A DNA stretch of 64,000 nt, taken from the NCBI RefSeq assembly GCF_014284365.1, contig NZ_JACOGG010000012.1:1-64000 (forward strand). The letters are read 5' to 3'. The translations under genes were made by a program, and so were the position numbers. This document shows, piece by piece, positions 1 to 9,497 of this stretch; the first letter of the stretch is position 1, and every line of letters begins with the position of its first letter. The notes beneath the pieces were generated by a model. The model worked only from the letters and a program-made list of their open reading frames with translations. It did not search any database and was not told where the DNA came from. Source of the DNA: Cognatundibacterium rugosum. GTDB taxonomy: Bacteria; Pseudomonadota; Gammaproteobacteria; Burkholderiales; Burkholderiaceae_D.

Positions 1-12
1 ATTGTTAAAGAT
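1..12 (-). promoter_or_regulatory. boxA-like antitermination site of an rRNA operon leader
   Basis: Read on the minus strand, the first bases give TCTTTAACAAT, the usual boxA core in front of proteobacterial 16S rRNA genes, where NusB/NusE load the antitermination complex. It lies about 85 bases downstream of the minus-strand promoter at 95-123. The 16S gene itself would lie left of the window, so this identification is inference. Confidence 0.6.
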
Positions 13-94
13 CACAGAATATTGAATTCTTTTTTCTGCTTGCCTTCCGGCTTTTGCTTCGAATCGTTTTGTTCGTCAGCAGCAGAGAAACGAG

Positions 95-123
95 ATTATG
101 AAGCCTAGCCACGCTTGTGTCAA
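95..123 (-). promoter_or_regulatory. strong sigma70 promoter, probably of an rRNA operon
   Basis: On the minus strand there is a perfect -35 TTGACA (118-123), a 17-base spacer and a -10 CATAAT (95-100). AT-rich sequence upstream (about 125-185) could serve as an UP element. Transcription would run leftward out of the window through the boxA-like site at 1-12. The combination suggests an rrn operon promoter. The divergent alkB gene starts about 95 bases away. Confidence 0.65.
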
Positions 124-216
124 CACCTTGATCGGAATCTTCTGTTTATTCTCTTTAAAACCTTGTCTTAACTATTATTCGGCGCAACAAAACTGGTTTG
201 CGCTTAGCATCACGAG

Positions 217-870
217 ATGAACTATGATTTATTTGATGAGCTCACTAATACACCCGCCCAACCTGAAGAGATAGAGCCGGGCGTGGCTCTGCTGCGCGGT
301 GCAGCCAGCCATCTGGCATCTGATATCCATCAACAACTCGGTGCTATTTTAAATATTTCGCCATTCCGACACATGTTCACGCCTGGCGGCCGGCGCATGG
401 CAGTTGCAACCACGAGCTGTGGGCCTTATGGCTGGATTTCAGATCAGAAAGGCTACCGCTATCATTCTGTCGATCCTCTCACAGAGCAGCCGTGGCCAGC
501 GATGCCTGTCAGCTGGATACACTTAGCACACGAATCGGCTTTACTTGCTGGCTTTCCGGACTTTCAGCCCGACAGTTGCCTGATCAATCGCTACCAAACT
601 GACACTCAGCTAAGTTTGCATCAGGACAAAGACGAGAGAGATTTCAAGCATCCTATCGTTTCTGTGTCTTTGGGTTTAAGTGCGCAATTTCTGTTAGGCG
701 GAATGCGAAGAGAAGATGCCACCATCAAAATCCTCCTCATGCATGGTGATGTTTTAGTTTGGGGAAATCAAAGCCGCTTGCGCTTCCATGGTATTTCGCG
801 CATCCAGGCCGGATATCACCCCGTACTTGGAGATTGCCGGATCAATCTGACATTCAGGTGCGCAAACTAG
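217..870 (+). CDS. alkB: AlkB-type DNA/RNA oxidative demethylase
   Basis: 217-residue Fe(II)/2-oxoglutarate dioxygenase of the AlkB family, which repairs 1-methyladenine and 3-methylcytosine by oxidative demethylation in the cytoplasm. The iron ligands are visible as H135-x-D137 (in LSLHQDKDE) and H191 (RFHGI). The 2-oxoglutarate-binding arginines are R208 and R214 in RINLTFR. The spacing of these residues matches E. coli AlkB with an offset of about four. The length is normal for the family. The gene is monocistronic and no ada gene is adjacent, so adaptive-response control is not evident here. Confidence 0.93.
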   Translation: MNYDLFDELTNTPAQPEEIEPGVALLRGAASHLASDIHQQLGAILNISPFRHMFTPGGRRMAVATTSCGPYGWISDQKGYRYHSVDPLTEQPWPAMPVSWIHLAHESALLAGFPDFQPDSCLINRYQTDTQLSLHQDKDERDFKHPIVSVSLGLSAQFLLGGMRREDATIKILLMHGDVLVWGNQSRLRFHGISRIQAGYHPVLGDCRINLTFRCAN

Positions 871-1003
871 TTAGTGCCTTAGACCAGCACTTGAACGCAA
901 AAAAACAACCCGATTTACCGTCACGTTATAGATAGTGATATCTTCTTATCAATAATCAAATAATCTGCTATCACTCACCGACACCTGGGCACTTTACACA
1001 TTT

Positions 1004-1913
1004 ATGGCTTATTCCTTAGACCACTTATTGGTAATCGGCATTTCCTCACGTGCTTTATTTGATCTGGAAGCGGAAGATGAGATTTTCCGTCAACAGGGGC
1101 TGGATGCTTTTCGCTCTCACCAACTGCGACATGAAAACAAGGTCTTAAATCCGGGAGCCGGCTTCGCACTGGTCAACGCTTTGCTGAAGCTAAATGCACT
1201 CGTGCCAGAACGGCGCATGGTAGAGGTCGTTGTGATGTCGCGTAACTCATCAGAAACCTCGCTCAGGATTTTTAACTCGATAAAACATTATGGATTGGAT
1301 ATCAGTCGTGCTGCTTTAACTGGCGGCGCGCCTCTATCACCTTATCTTAAGGCATTTAATGTGAGCTTGCTTTTTGTCCTTACACGAAGATGATGTACAG
1401 GCAGCGATTAACTCAGGCGTAGCATCCGCCATGCTGTATCCCATGCCGCCCAATGCGGCGGACATGGAACAAATACGCATCGCTTTCGATGGCGACGCTG
1501 TGATTTTTTCGGATGAGTCTGAGAGAATTTATCAACAGCATGGGGTTGAGGCGTTTGAGCAGCACGAGCGTGAGAATGCCAAAAAACCACTGCCCGAAGG
1601 ACCGTTCGCACGCTTGCTGGTTGCACTCTCGTATTTACAAAATCAGTTCAGAACGCCGGATGGTCGCGCTTTTCCTATACGCACAGCCTTAGTCACTGCA
1701 CGTTCTTCACCCGCTCACGAACGCGTGATCCGCACGCTGCGCGCATGGAATATCGCCATTGACGAAACTTTTTTTATGGGTGGAGTGAATAAGTCAGAAG
1801 TGTTGGCTGCATTTAAACCGCATATGTTTTTTGATGATCAGCATGCCCACTGCATCAAGGCATCGGATGTCGTCCCTACCGGCCGGGTGCCCATCCGCCA
1901 AACTCAGCAGTAA
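1004..1913 (+). pseudogene. cytosolic 5'-nucleotidase family protein, frameshifted
   Basis: Two overlapping frames together encode one protein of the 5'-nucleotidase family related to vertebrate cN-I (nucleoside monophosphate to nucleoside plus phosphate). The first frame (1004-1393) carries the N-terminal part (ISSRALFDLE, MSRNSSETSLRIFNS). The second (from about 1374 to 1913) continues with LSLHEDDVQAAINSGVASA, FDGDAVIFSDESE and MFFDDQHAHC, which hold the HAD-like Asp motifs. The break falls in a run of five T at 1371-1375: four T would restore one frame of about 302 residues. It could be a real inactivating mutation, a slippery site or a sequence error. No frameshift-stimulating structure was identified. 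Confidence 0.75.
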
Positions 1914-1938
1914 TAACGGGAGCAACTGGGGCAACAAT

Positions 1939-1971
1939 AAAAAAACGGAGGCACAGGCCTCCGTTTTTTTT
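1939..1971. terminator. bidirectional intrinsic terminator between the nucleotidase gene and maeB
   Basis: A stem ACGGAGGC/GCCTCCGT with loop ACAG is flanked by A-rich sequence on the left and a run of eight T on the right. It can serve the plus-strand nucleotidase transcript and, through the A-tract, the convergent minus-strand maeB transcript. Confidence 0.85.
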
Positions 1972-1988
1972 GCAGACTTAACAAACAC

Positions 1989-4298
1989 TCAGCGCTGAGC
2001 TACCGCATCCACGACACACAATGCCGTCATATTCACGATACGGCGTACTGTTGCCGACGGAGTCAGAACGTGCACTGGTTTTGCACAACCCAGCAGGATA
2101 GGACCAATCGCCACATTGTTGCCAGCCGTTGTTTTCAACAGATTATAGGCAATATTCGCCGCGTCGATATTTGGCATAACCAGCAGATTTGCATCGCCAT
2201 TTAAGGTTGTATCCGGCATCATTTTTTTGCGGAAAGCGGAATCAAGAGCCGTATCACCATGCATTTCGCCGTCAATTTCCAGATCTGGCGCATCGCGACG
2301 AATGATCTCCAGCGCAGCACGCATTTTCTGCGCAGATTCACTGTTACTCGAACCAAAATTAGAATGCGACAGTAAAGCTGCCTTAGGCATCAGACCGAAG
2401 CGACGCATTTCTTCTGCCGCCATAATCGTGATTTCCGCCAATTGTTCTGCGGTAGGATTTTCGTTCACATGTGTATCCACCAGCACCAGCTGACGATCTG
2501 GCAGGACCAGCGCGTTCATCGCTGCGTAGACATTGACGCCTTCACGCTTACCCAACACCTGATGGATATAGTTCAGGTGCAGCGTGGAATTGCCAAAGGT
2601 GCCGCAGATCATGCCATCTGCATCGCCCTTATGCACCATCATGGAACCAATCAGGGAGTGACGGCGGCGCATTTCCAGCTTCGCATACTGTTCCGTGACG
2701 CCTTTACGCGAAGTCATCTTGTGATAGGTCTGCCAGTAATCACGGTAACGTGGGTCGAATTCCGGATTGATGACTTCAACATCAATACCTGGACGTATAC
2801 GCAAACCGAATTTTTCTACGCGTTGCGCCAGAACTTGTGGACGACCAACCAAAATCGGCGTTGCCAGTTTTTCGTCAACCACCACCTGGACAGCACGCAA
2901 TACACGTTCGTCTTCACCTTCCGCATACACAATACGCTTACGTTCAGCTGGTGCTTTCTTCGCGATCTGGAATAGCGGCTTCATAAAGGTGCCACTGTGG
3001 TAGACAAATTGCTGCAATTTATCTGCATAAGCCTGCATATCCTGAATAGGACGCGCAGCCACACCACACTCTGCTGCCGCCCTGGCAACCGCTGGCGCAA
3101 TCTTGATCATCAGGCGCGGATCAAATGGTTTAGGAATCAAATACTCCGGACCAAATGACAAATTACTGATGCCATAGGCTGAAGCCACAACGTCAGACTG
3201 CTCCGCCTGCGCCAACTCAGCAATCGCGTGGACAACCGCGATTTCCATTTCACGGGTAATAGTGGTAGCACCACAATCCAGCGCACCACGGAAAATATAA
3301 GGGAAGCACAAAACGTTATTCACCTGATTCGGGAAATCCGAACGGCCAGTCGCCATCACCGCATCATCGCGCACGGCTTTGACTTCTTCCGGCAGAATTT
3401 CCGGTGTAGGGTTGGCCAGTGCCAGAATCAGAGGATTTGCTGCCATCATTTTGACCATATCCTGCTTCAGTACGCCTGCTGCAGACAAGCCAAGGAAAAT
3501 ATCCGCGTCAGGAATGACATCGCGCAAAGTGCGCGCACTGGTGTCCTGCGCAAAACGGGCCTTGTCCGGATCCATCAGTTCCGTACGGCCCTGATACACA
3601 ACTCCCGCTAAATCTGTAACGAAAATATTTTCGATAGGGAAGCCCAGATCCACGATCAGATCCAGACAAGCGAGTGCTGCTGCGCCTGCACCGGACACCA
3701 CCATCTTGGTTTTTTTGATGTCCTTACCAACGACTTTCAGACCATTCAGGATTGCCGCGCCGACGATAATCGCAGTGCCGTGCTGATCATCATGGAAAAC
3801 CGGGATTTTCATGCGTTCACGCAGCTTGCGCTCTATATAGAAGCACTCAGGGGCTTTAATATCTTCCAGATTAATACCGCCAAAGGTCGGCTCCAGCGAA
3901 GCGATGATATCAACCAGCTTGTCCGGATCAGGTTCATTAATCTCAATATCGAACACATCGATACCGGCAAATTTTTTGAACAGGACGCCCTTACCTTCCA
4001 TCACGGGCTTGGATGCCAGTGGGCCGATATTACCCAGACCCAATACCGCAGTTCCATTGGTGATGACGCCAACCAGATTGCCACGCGCTGTGTATTTAAA
4101 TGCAGCAGTCGGATCAGCGACGATTTCTTCACAAGGAGCGGCAACACCAGGAGAGTAAGCCAGCGCCAGATCACGTTGGTTGGTCAGTTGCTTGGTTGGC
4201 GTCACGCTGATTTTGCCCGGAGTCGGACATTCATGATATTCCAGCGCTGCCTGACGCAACTGCTGACGAATTTGCTCTTTCTGATCTGCTGAATCCAT
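1989..4298 (-). CDS. maeB: NADP-dependent malic enzyme with phosphotransacetylase-like C-terminal domain
   Basis: 769 residues, the full length of MaeB-type hybrid malic enzymes, which convert malate plus NADP+ to pyruvate, CO2 and NADPH in the cytosol. Residues about 20-420 are the malic enzyme part: catalytic Tyr region [11 protein letters not shown], acidic metal-binding stretch [20 protein letters not shown], and the Rossmann motif [13 protein letters not shown]. Residues about 430-765 form the phosphotransacetylase-like domain ([15 protein letters not shown]), regarded in the family as regulatory rather than catalytic. A GAAGG ribosome-binding site precedes the ATG. The gene stands alone and ends at the shared terminator at 1939-1971. 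Confidence 0.95.
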   Translation of the reverse strand: MDSADQKEQIRQQLRQAALEYHECPTPGKISVTPTKQLTNQRDLALAYSPGVAAPCEEIVADPTAAFKYTARGNLVGVITNGTAVLGLGNIGPLASKPVMEGKGVLFKKFAGIDVFDIEINEPDPDKLVDIIASLEPTFGGINLEDIKAPECFYIERKLRERMKIPVFHDDQHGTAIIVGAAILNGLKVVGKDIKKTKMVVSGAGAAALACLDLIVDLGFPIENIFVTDLAGVVYQGRTELMDPDKARFAQDTSARTLRDVIPDADIFLGLSAAGVLKQDMVKMMAANPLILALANPTPEILPEEVKAVRDDAVMATGRSDFPNQVNNVLCFPYIFRGALDCGATTITREMEIAVVHAIAELAQAEQSDVVASAYGISNLSFGPEYLIPKPFDPRLMIKIAPAVARAAAECGVAARPIQDMQAYADKLQQFVYHSGTFMKPLFQIAKKAPAERKRIVYAEGEDERVLRAVQVVVDEKLATPILVGRPQVLAQRVEKFGLRIRPGIDVEVINPEFDPRYRDYWQTYHKMTSRKGVTEQYAKLEMRRRHSLIGSMMVHKGDADGMICGTFGNSTLHLNYIHQVLGKREGVNVYAAMNALVLPDRQLVLVDTHVNENPTAEQLAEITIMAAEEMRRFGLMPKAALLSHSNFGSSNSESAQKMRAALEIIRRDAPDLEIDGEMHGDTALDSAFRKKMMPDTTLNGDANLLVMPNIDAANIAYNLLKTTAGNNVAIGPILLGCAKPVHVLTPSATVRRIVNMTALCVVDAVAQR

Positions 4299-4561
4299 AC
4301 GGCCTTCTTTCTTTTTACTTACTCAAAACTTACTGTTGGAGGATAGGCTCTAGATTCTAGCAGAGCATGCTTTCATTCTTCATACGTATTTGTACGGTTT
4401 CTATGCTTTTAGCGCATAGGTTCATACCGAATTCGAATGACGCAACCCTGATCGCATAGCAAGCCACTATCCAACCAATAAAAACAATTAATTTCACAAA
4501 TAAATTACATATAACTATCATCAACAACACTTTGATAGCAAATAACCTTAAGCAGCATAAC
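4299..4561. other. intergenic region upstream of maeB
   Basis: AT-rich spacer that must hold the minus-strand maeB promoter. I see no convincing coding frame, tRNA or strong hairpin. Confidence 0.5.
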
Positions 4562-4759
4562 ATGAAGCTCGTCATCACACGCAATCCTGCAACAGAACAC
4601 TCAGTCCAGTATGAAAGGATACAAAGTATGCATGCCGCGCTCCACCTCCGCCAAGCAATACAAACAATATGGCAACGTTTCAATAACTGGCAGACTTTTC
4701 ATACCTACAGTCTGTCCCCGGATGTGCAAAATATGCTGCTGACGGTCAGCAGGGTTTAA
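4562..4759 (+). CDS. small hypothetical protein (65 aa)
   Basis: A 65-codon frame beginning MKLVITRNPATEHSV lies about 80 bases upstream of thiL. An upstream in-frame TTG would add ten residues. The amino-acid make-up is plausible for a soluble protein, but there is no clear ribosome-binding site and I recognise no family. It may be chance; conservation in relatives would decide. Confidence 0.3.
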   Translation: MKLVITRNPATEHSVQYERIQSMHAALHLRQAIQTIWQRFNNWQTFHTYSLSPDVQNMLLTVSRV

Positions 4760-4838
4760 GCCTACACAAAAGCGGACACCCTGTATTTCCGCTAACAAAC
4801 TCAGCCGCACACACTCTGCTATTCGGTACAATGCGCGC

Positions 4839-5807
4839 ATGCTCTCCGAATTCGATTTAATCCAACATTATTTTGCGCACCACTCCCCGGCCGACTCGCA
4901 TCTGGTGCTGGGTGTGGGTGATGACTGCGCGTTGATACAGCCTACGGCTGGCATGCAAACCGCGATTTCTACCGACATGCTGGTCTCAGGCCGACACTTC
5001 TTTCCGGACGCCGACCCACGTATGCTCGGGCATAAATGTCTGGCGGTGAATCTGTCTGATCTGGCTGCGATGGGGGCCCGTCCTATGGGCTTTAGCCTGG
5101 CATTGGCATTACCGGAAGCGAATGCCGACTGGTTGTATTCTTTTTCCCAAGGCTTACTGGCACTGGCCGATCAGCATCAGTGCCGCCTGATAGGCGGTGA
5201 CACCACCAAAGGGCCGCTGAATATTTGTATTACCGTGTTTGGAGAAATCCCGCCAGGACAGGCATTGCGCCGGGATGCTGCTTGTGTAGGCGATGATATC
5301 TGGGTCTCGGGCACGCTAGGTGACGCACGGCTGGCACTGGCCGGATACTGGCAAGAACTGAAGTTAGACGCCGATATTCATCAGCAAGCGGCGCTGCGTA
5401 TGCATATGCCCACGCCCAGAGTTGCGCTGGGACTGTCGCTGCGCGGCATCGCCCATGCGGCACTGGATATTTCAGATGGCCTGACTGGTGATCTTGGACA
5501 CATCCTGAAACGCTCAGGTGTTGGTGCGAGTTTGTGGGTCGATGCCTTGCCAGCCGGACCTATGTTGCAACAGCAAGATCCTGAACTGCGCAGGCGCTTT
5601 TGCCTGACTGGCGGCGACGACTATGAATTGTGCTTTACTGCATCAGCGGATCAACGTGAGCAAGTACTGGCGGCAGCGCAAGCCAGCCAGACCCCGGTAA
5701 CCCGCATCGGCCAGATTGAAGCCCAGCCAGGTTTGCGCTTATTCGATGCGCAACAGCAGCCCCTACAATTACATTTACAGTCTTTCGACCATTTCTCTAC
5801 CCCATGA
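4839..5807 (+). CDS. thiL: thiamine-monophosphate kinase
   Basis: 322 residues. ThiL phosphorylates thiamine monophosphate with ATP to thiamine diphosphate, the last step of cofactor synthesis. Family motifs are visible: SEFDLIQHYF at the N-terminus, the metal/ATP motif GVGDDCAL, STDMLVSGRHF, KCLAVNLSDLAAMGARP, and LDISDGLTGDLGHI further on. The length is normal. The stop codon overlaps the pgpA start as ATGA, so the two genes are translationally coupled, an arrangement common in proteobacteria. I looked for a THI-box riboswitch upstream and found none. Confidence 0.95.
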   Translation: MLSEFDLIQHYFAHHSPADSHLVLGVGDDCALIQPTAGMQTAISTDMLVSGRHFFPDADPRMLGHKCLAVNLSDLAAMGARPMGFSLALALPEANADWLYSFSQGLLALADQHQCRLIGGDTTKGPLNICITVFGEIPPGQALRRDAACVGDDIWVSGTLGDARLALAGYWQELKLDADIHQQAALRMHMPTPRVALGLSLRGIAHAALDISDGLTGDLGHILKRSGVGASLWVDALPAGPMLQQQDPELRRRFCLTGGDDYELCFTASADQREQVLAAAQASQTPVTRIGQIEAQPGLRLFDAQQQPLQLHLQSFDHFSTP

Positions 5808-6328
5808 CCACTCTGGATAAGAGCCAAACGGCTCAGATACAACGCCCTGGCGCACGCTTCATGTTCAGCCATCCTGCACATATCCTGGCGCAGGGCTTTG
5901 GCAGTGGCTTATCACCCACAGTCCCCGGCACCATGGGCACCCTGTTTGCCTGGCTGAGTTTCAATATTTTCAGCGACCGCTGGCCTGCATTTTTTACGCC
6001 CTGGAACTGGTTGCTCATTATCGCGATTGGTTTCGTAGCCGGCATCTGGGCTTGCCATATCACAGGAAAAAATCTGGGTGCCGCCGACCATGGCAGCATG
6101 GTGTGGGATGAGATTATTGCGTTCTGGCTGGTTTTAGTCTTAGTGACACCTGCTGGCGCACAGGCGCAAACCGCTGCGTTCCTGATTTTCCGCTTCTTTG
6201 ATATGGTCAAACCACCACCGATACGCTATTTTGACCAACGCTTCAAGGGCGGTTTTGGAGTGATGTTCGATGACATTGTGGCAGCGTTTTTCAGTCTGCT
6301 GTGCATCGCACTGTGGGGTAGTTGGTAA
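5804..6328 (+). CDS. pgpA: phosphatidylglycerophosphatase A
   Basis: 174-residue inner-membrane phosphatase that removes the phosphate from phosphatidylglycerophosphate to give phosphatidylglycerol. The family signature GFGSGLSPTVPGTMGTL is present, followed by hydrophobic segments, the acidic motif VWDEIIAFW and the late RFFDMVKPPPIRYFD/GGFGVMFDDIVA motifs. It overlaps thiL by four bases (ATGA). The start in the overlap leaves a somewhat long hydrophilic N-terminus before the conserved part. Confidence 0.93.
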   Translation: MTTLDKSQTAQIQRPGARFMFSHPAHILAQGFGSGLSPTVPGTMGTLFAWLSFNIFSDRWPAFFTPWNWLLIIAIGFVAGIWACHITGKNLGAADHGSMVWDEIIAFWLVLVLVTPAGAQAQTAAFLIFRFFDMVKPPPIRYFDQRFKGGFGVMFDDIVAAFFSLLCIALWGSW

Positions 6329-6438
6329 CTGCCAATCGCACCTGATCTCAGCTACGCAGTTGCAGAATTTCTCCACCATTGCCTTTATTGTACTCTATCC
6401 TCATAATATTGTGCTCAAAGCAATAAATAGGATATGAC

Positions 6439-7095
6439 ATGCGCATTGCCCGCGTTACCTCAAGTCTGATTATCATCACCCAGTTTTTCTTTGCCCCAAT
6501 AGCCGCCGCCGATGATGAGAGTGGCGAACCCACTCCTGTGGTGAAGTTCGAGTTCCCGATGGATATGAAAGCTATCTGCAAACTGCCTGAATATCCGGCC
6601 GCTGCAGTGCGGCGTGGCATAGAAGGTGACACCAAATTAAAGCTGCATATCGATGAGCACGGCAAAATTGCAGCCTTTGACTTGCTGCAAAGTGCAGGCT
6701 GGAAAATACTCGATATGAGTATTATGAATCATCTCTCCGGTTGCCAGCTGCTGCCACCAGGCCACTATGCGCCGCAATCAAAAATCTTCGTCTTGCACTG
6801 GCAATATGATCACGGTTACTCAAGCCGTGCTGAGCTGGACCTGGCCAGTTGTAAGAAATCTGCGTCTCTTCGCATCGCCGAAAACAAAGATATTGCCAAT
6901 GATATTGTAGTCGGCGTCATGGTTTCCTCCGGTGGAAAGGTCGTCGATGCAATCATTCAATGGGGAAGCGGCGATGAAGTGCTGGATAAGGAAAGTCTGC
7001 GCATTGCGCGCTCCTGTGAATTTTTTCCCGCCGAATACCAGGGTAAGCGAGTGGCAAAAGCGGAATCCTTACGTTTCATTGGTCAGAATGACTAA
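6439..7095 (+). CDS. secreted protein with two TonB C-terminal-like domains (copy 1)
   Basis: 218 residues with an N-terminal signal peptide ending near AAADDES. Two TonB-C-like halves follow: CKLPEYPAAAVRRGIEGDTK is typical of the TonB C-terminal fold, and the second half is more divergent. There is no proline-rich linker and no cytoplasmic or membrane anchor beyond the signal peptide, so it is not an energy transducer; a periplasmic role is likely but unknown. Cysteines at 47, 102, 138 and 193 recur at nearly the same positions in the paralogue 75 bases downstream, suggesting one disulfide per half. An AGGATA ribosome-binding site precedes the ATG. Confidence 0.75.
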   Translation: MRIARVTSSLIIITQFFFAPIAAADDESGEPTPVVKFEFPMDMKAICKLPEYPAAAVRRGIEGDTKLKLHIDEHGKIAAFDLLQSAGWKILDMSIMNHLSGCQLLPPGHYAPQSKIFVLHWQYDHGYSSRAELDLASCKKSASLRIAENKDIANDIVVGVMVSSGGKVVDAIIQWGSGDEVLDKESLRIARSCEFFPAEYQGKRVAKAESLRFIGQND

Positions 7096-7169
7096 ATCAG
7101 CCTGGCAAGCGGGCATTGTCTTATTCGATTAATTTTGTACATAAATCACGCGAACTCCAAGGGAAAACA

Positions 7170-7817
7170 ATGTCGATCACAGCAAACACAGTTGCGTTGC
7201 TCGCTTTCATGTCATGCCTGACAGCGACACTTGTGCAGGCACAGGAACCAAATACAGCAACAATGATTTCCGCCAATTTACCCGGTCCACTTGATGTGGA
7301 AAAAAATTGTCCGATAGGTCCTTATCCCAAAAAAGCCAGGGAAGCTGGGATGTCAGGCATGGCCAAACTCAAGCTGGCTATCGGCGCTAACGGAAAAGTC
7401 GAGAGTTTTGAATTGACCAGAAGCAGTGGATGGAAGTTGCTCGATAGCATGGCAATACAAGCGGTCGACGGCTGCCAGGCTTACCCGGCGGGCAATTACA
7501 CACCAGCTAGTAAAACAATAAGCTACAACTGGAACTTTACTGGCAGTCGCGATGTACAACTGAAACCGGATACTTGCCCAGAGTCTGCCTTGGTGCGACT
7601 GGCGCAGGAAAATGAACAAGGTGTCGGAATCGTGGTGGGAACCTATGTCAATTCTATGGGTGTCACCAGTCAGCAAGCGTTGCTGCAGTGGGACATAGGT
7701 GATGCCGGCGCTGAAGCGGAAGCCCTGCGCGTAGCAAAAAGCTGTCAGTTCGAAGCCGCTGTTTCGCAAGGGCGTACTGTAGGCAGTGGCGTTTCCCTAA
7801 GGTTTTTTAAGAAATAA
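7170..7817 (+). CDS. secreted protein with two TonB C-terminal-like domains (copy 2)
   Basis: 215 residues from the ATG at 7170, which has an AAGGGA ribosome-binding site; an in-frame start at 7116 lacks one. It has a signal peptide (cleavage near VQAQEP) and the same two-part architecture as the upstream gene: CPIGPYPKKAREAGMSGMAK, GCQAYPAGNYTPASK, then a second half ending SCQFEAAVSQG. Mature cysteines at 47, 102, 136 and 192 match copy 1 almost exactly. Tandem duplication followed by divergence is the simplest explanation. Function unknown. Confidence 0.75.
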   Translation: MSITANTVALLAFMSCLTATLVQAQEPNTATMISANLPGPLDVEKNCPIGPYPKKAREAGMSGMAKLKLAIGANGKVESFELTRSSGWKLLDSMAIQAVDGCQAYPAGNYTPASKTISYNWNFTGSRDVQLKPDTCPESALVRLAQENEQGVGIVVGTYVNSMGVTSQQALLQWDIGDAGAEAEALRVAKSCQFEAAVSQGRTVGSGVSLRFFKK

Positions 7818-8022
7818 ATAGGCTTGTGAGCGAGCAGTAAAACCCGCTAACCGGGGCCACTCTGCTGAACAACAAAAGTTGGCAGACAGGTCGCATTATT
7901 TTCTTTTGCAAACAGACTTCACCCCAACACAGACTAAGTGGTAAAGTAGTTTCCACCGTTCATGATCAGCCACAGTGTCAACCATGATACGGAGAACTCA
8001 ATAACCAGACGGGAGACGCATC

Positions 8023-8508
8023 ATGCAAAATGCTATCGAACTCGCAGCACAAGTCGGTGAAGAACTCAAATCCAGACGTCTGTTACTGGCAGTTGCCGAA
8101 TCCTGTACCGGAGGTGGTGTCTGTCAGGCCTTGACCGAAATTGCTGGCTCCTCAGAGTGGTTTGACTGTGGCTTTGTCAGTTATTCCAATTCGTCTAAGT
8201 CTGAACTGCTCAATATACCCGCCGCGCTGATCGCACAACATGGCGCCGTCAGCGAAGAAATCGCTGCTGCGATGTCCGAAGGCGCGATTGCGAACTCGGA
8301 AGCCCATGTGGCGCTTTCCACCACGGGAATTGCCGGACCTAGCGGTGCAGTACCAGGAAAACCGGTCGGCACCATCTGCTTTGGCTGGACGGTGGGTGGA
8401 ATGACGCACACCGAGCGCAAAATATTTAGCGGCGACCGTCACAGCGTACGCGAACAGACTGTCGCCTATGCATTGGAAAAATTATTACGCTATCTGGCAG
8501 AAATCTAA
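8023..8508 (+). CDS. pncC: nicotinamide-nucleotide amidohydrolase (CinA C-terminal domain)
   Basis: 161-residue stand-alone CinA C-terminal domain. PncC deamidates nicotinamide mononucleotide to nicotinic acid mononucleotide in NAD recycling. Characteristic sequences are AVAESCTGGGVCQAL, FVSYSNSSKSELL, STTGIAGPSGAVPGKPVGT and the C-terminal VREQTVAYALEKLL. Length is normal for the single-domain form; no CinA N-terminal competence domain is attached. It is convergent with the FliL-like gene. A small CAGGCA/TGCCTG hairpin at about 8519-8534 lies in the gap without a T-run. Confidence 0.92.
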   Translation: MQNAIELAAQVGEELKSRRLLLAVAESCTGGGVCQALTEIAGSSEWFDCGFVSYSNSSKSELLNIPAALIAQHGAVSEEIAAAMSEGAIANSEAHVALSTTGIAGPSGAVPGKPVGTICFGWTVGGMTHTERKIFSGDRHSVREQTVAYALEKLLRYLAEI

Positions 8509-8563
8509 TCTAAGCGTAGCAGGCAAAACTGCCTGATATCGCATATGGTCTGGTCTGCTCTGG

Positions 8564-9205
8564 CTAATGGCTCTGCGTCAGTAACTCGTTCAATAATACC
8601 GACTGCACTTTGTCCGTAGCCAGTCGCTGGTTCAAATCAGTGCGCATCTGTTCACGGATGCGCTCCAGACCTTCTTCAGTTTTTAAGTCTTCCGGGGCGA
8701 TGGTAGTCATGGTAATCGGAAACATTTCGGTCAGCTCCTGTTTATGCTTTGCCAGCCATTCCCTGTCCGCATTGGCGACCTGAATATTGACCTGCATACG
8801 GATCACCTGACCATCCAGATTCACCACAGTCTGAGGCAATGCGAGGTAACTAGGTTTGTTTTCGTTATTGGAAAATTTTGCGTAAAAAATAACACTAAAG
8901 ATCGCCACAAAACTCAGCAATGCAACGATTGCAGCATAAAAAGCAAAATTATCTGCTTTCGCCGCCTTCTGCCGCTCGCGCTCTAACTGCTCCTGACGCA
9001 ATCTTTCTTTGACAAGTTCAGCGGGGGAACGCAAGATCACTGGCGTTTTTCCTGATTTGTTCTCAGTTTGGATCGCCTCTTTGTCGACATCAAACTGCAA
9101 GTGTGCCAATTCATCCGGTGGCTCAACGGGCGCGCCGGGATTCCGGATATCTTCGAAATCTAGTTGAGCACTGAGCAAACTGGCCCGTGATTTTTCTCTC
9201 GCCAT
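8564..9205 (-). CDS. orphan FliL-like membrane protein
   Basis: 213 residues: a charged cytoplasmic N-terminus of about 85 residues rich in Arg, Glu and Gln, one transmembrane helix (FYAAIVALLSFVAIFSVIFY), then a periplasmic domain resembling FliL (LPQTVVNLDGQVIRMQVNIQ and a C-terminus with an RTDLNQRL helix). FliL binds the flagellar stator. No flagellar genes are nearby and the cytoplasmic extension is longer than in usual FliL. A related inner-membrane role outside the flagellum is possible; the family match is moderate. Confidence 0.6.
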   Translation of the reverse strand: MAREKSRASLLSAQLDFEDIRNPGAPVEPPDELAHLQFDVDKEAIQTENKSGKTPVILRSPAELVKERLRQEQLERERQKAAKADNFAFYAAIVALLSFVAIFSVIFYAKFSNNENKPSYLALPQTVVNLDGQVIRMQVNIQVANADREWLAKHKQELTEMFPITMTTIAPEDLKTEEGLERIREQMRTDLNQRLATDKVQSVLLNELLTQSH

Positions 9206-9497
9206 ACCACGCTATCCCAAATTTTAACTACTATCTCCGTGCAGAAAACGCATAGAACATTTCAATAGATAAACATATTTTACCTGACTCTCCTGACCGC
9301 TCCATCACTGAAATCGCCAAAAACTCAGAATAAGCAAGCATGCAGACTGCCGCTGGCCGCCATCAGCAAATGCGGATACACAATCCAATTTCCCCAAATC
9401 GAAATACGTTACAAAAGAGAACTACTTAATTACGGGAAAATATCCTAAATTCGTTTATCATCACGGCTCTTTGCGGTAATTGATTGAATTGACAAGT

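Noticed and set aside
4760-4838. Possible thiamine (THI-box) riboswitch before thiL
   Set aside because: I looked for the CUGAGA-type core motifs and the typical paired arms and did not find them; the gap is also too short.
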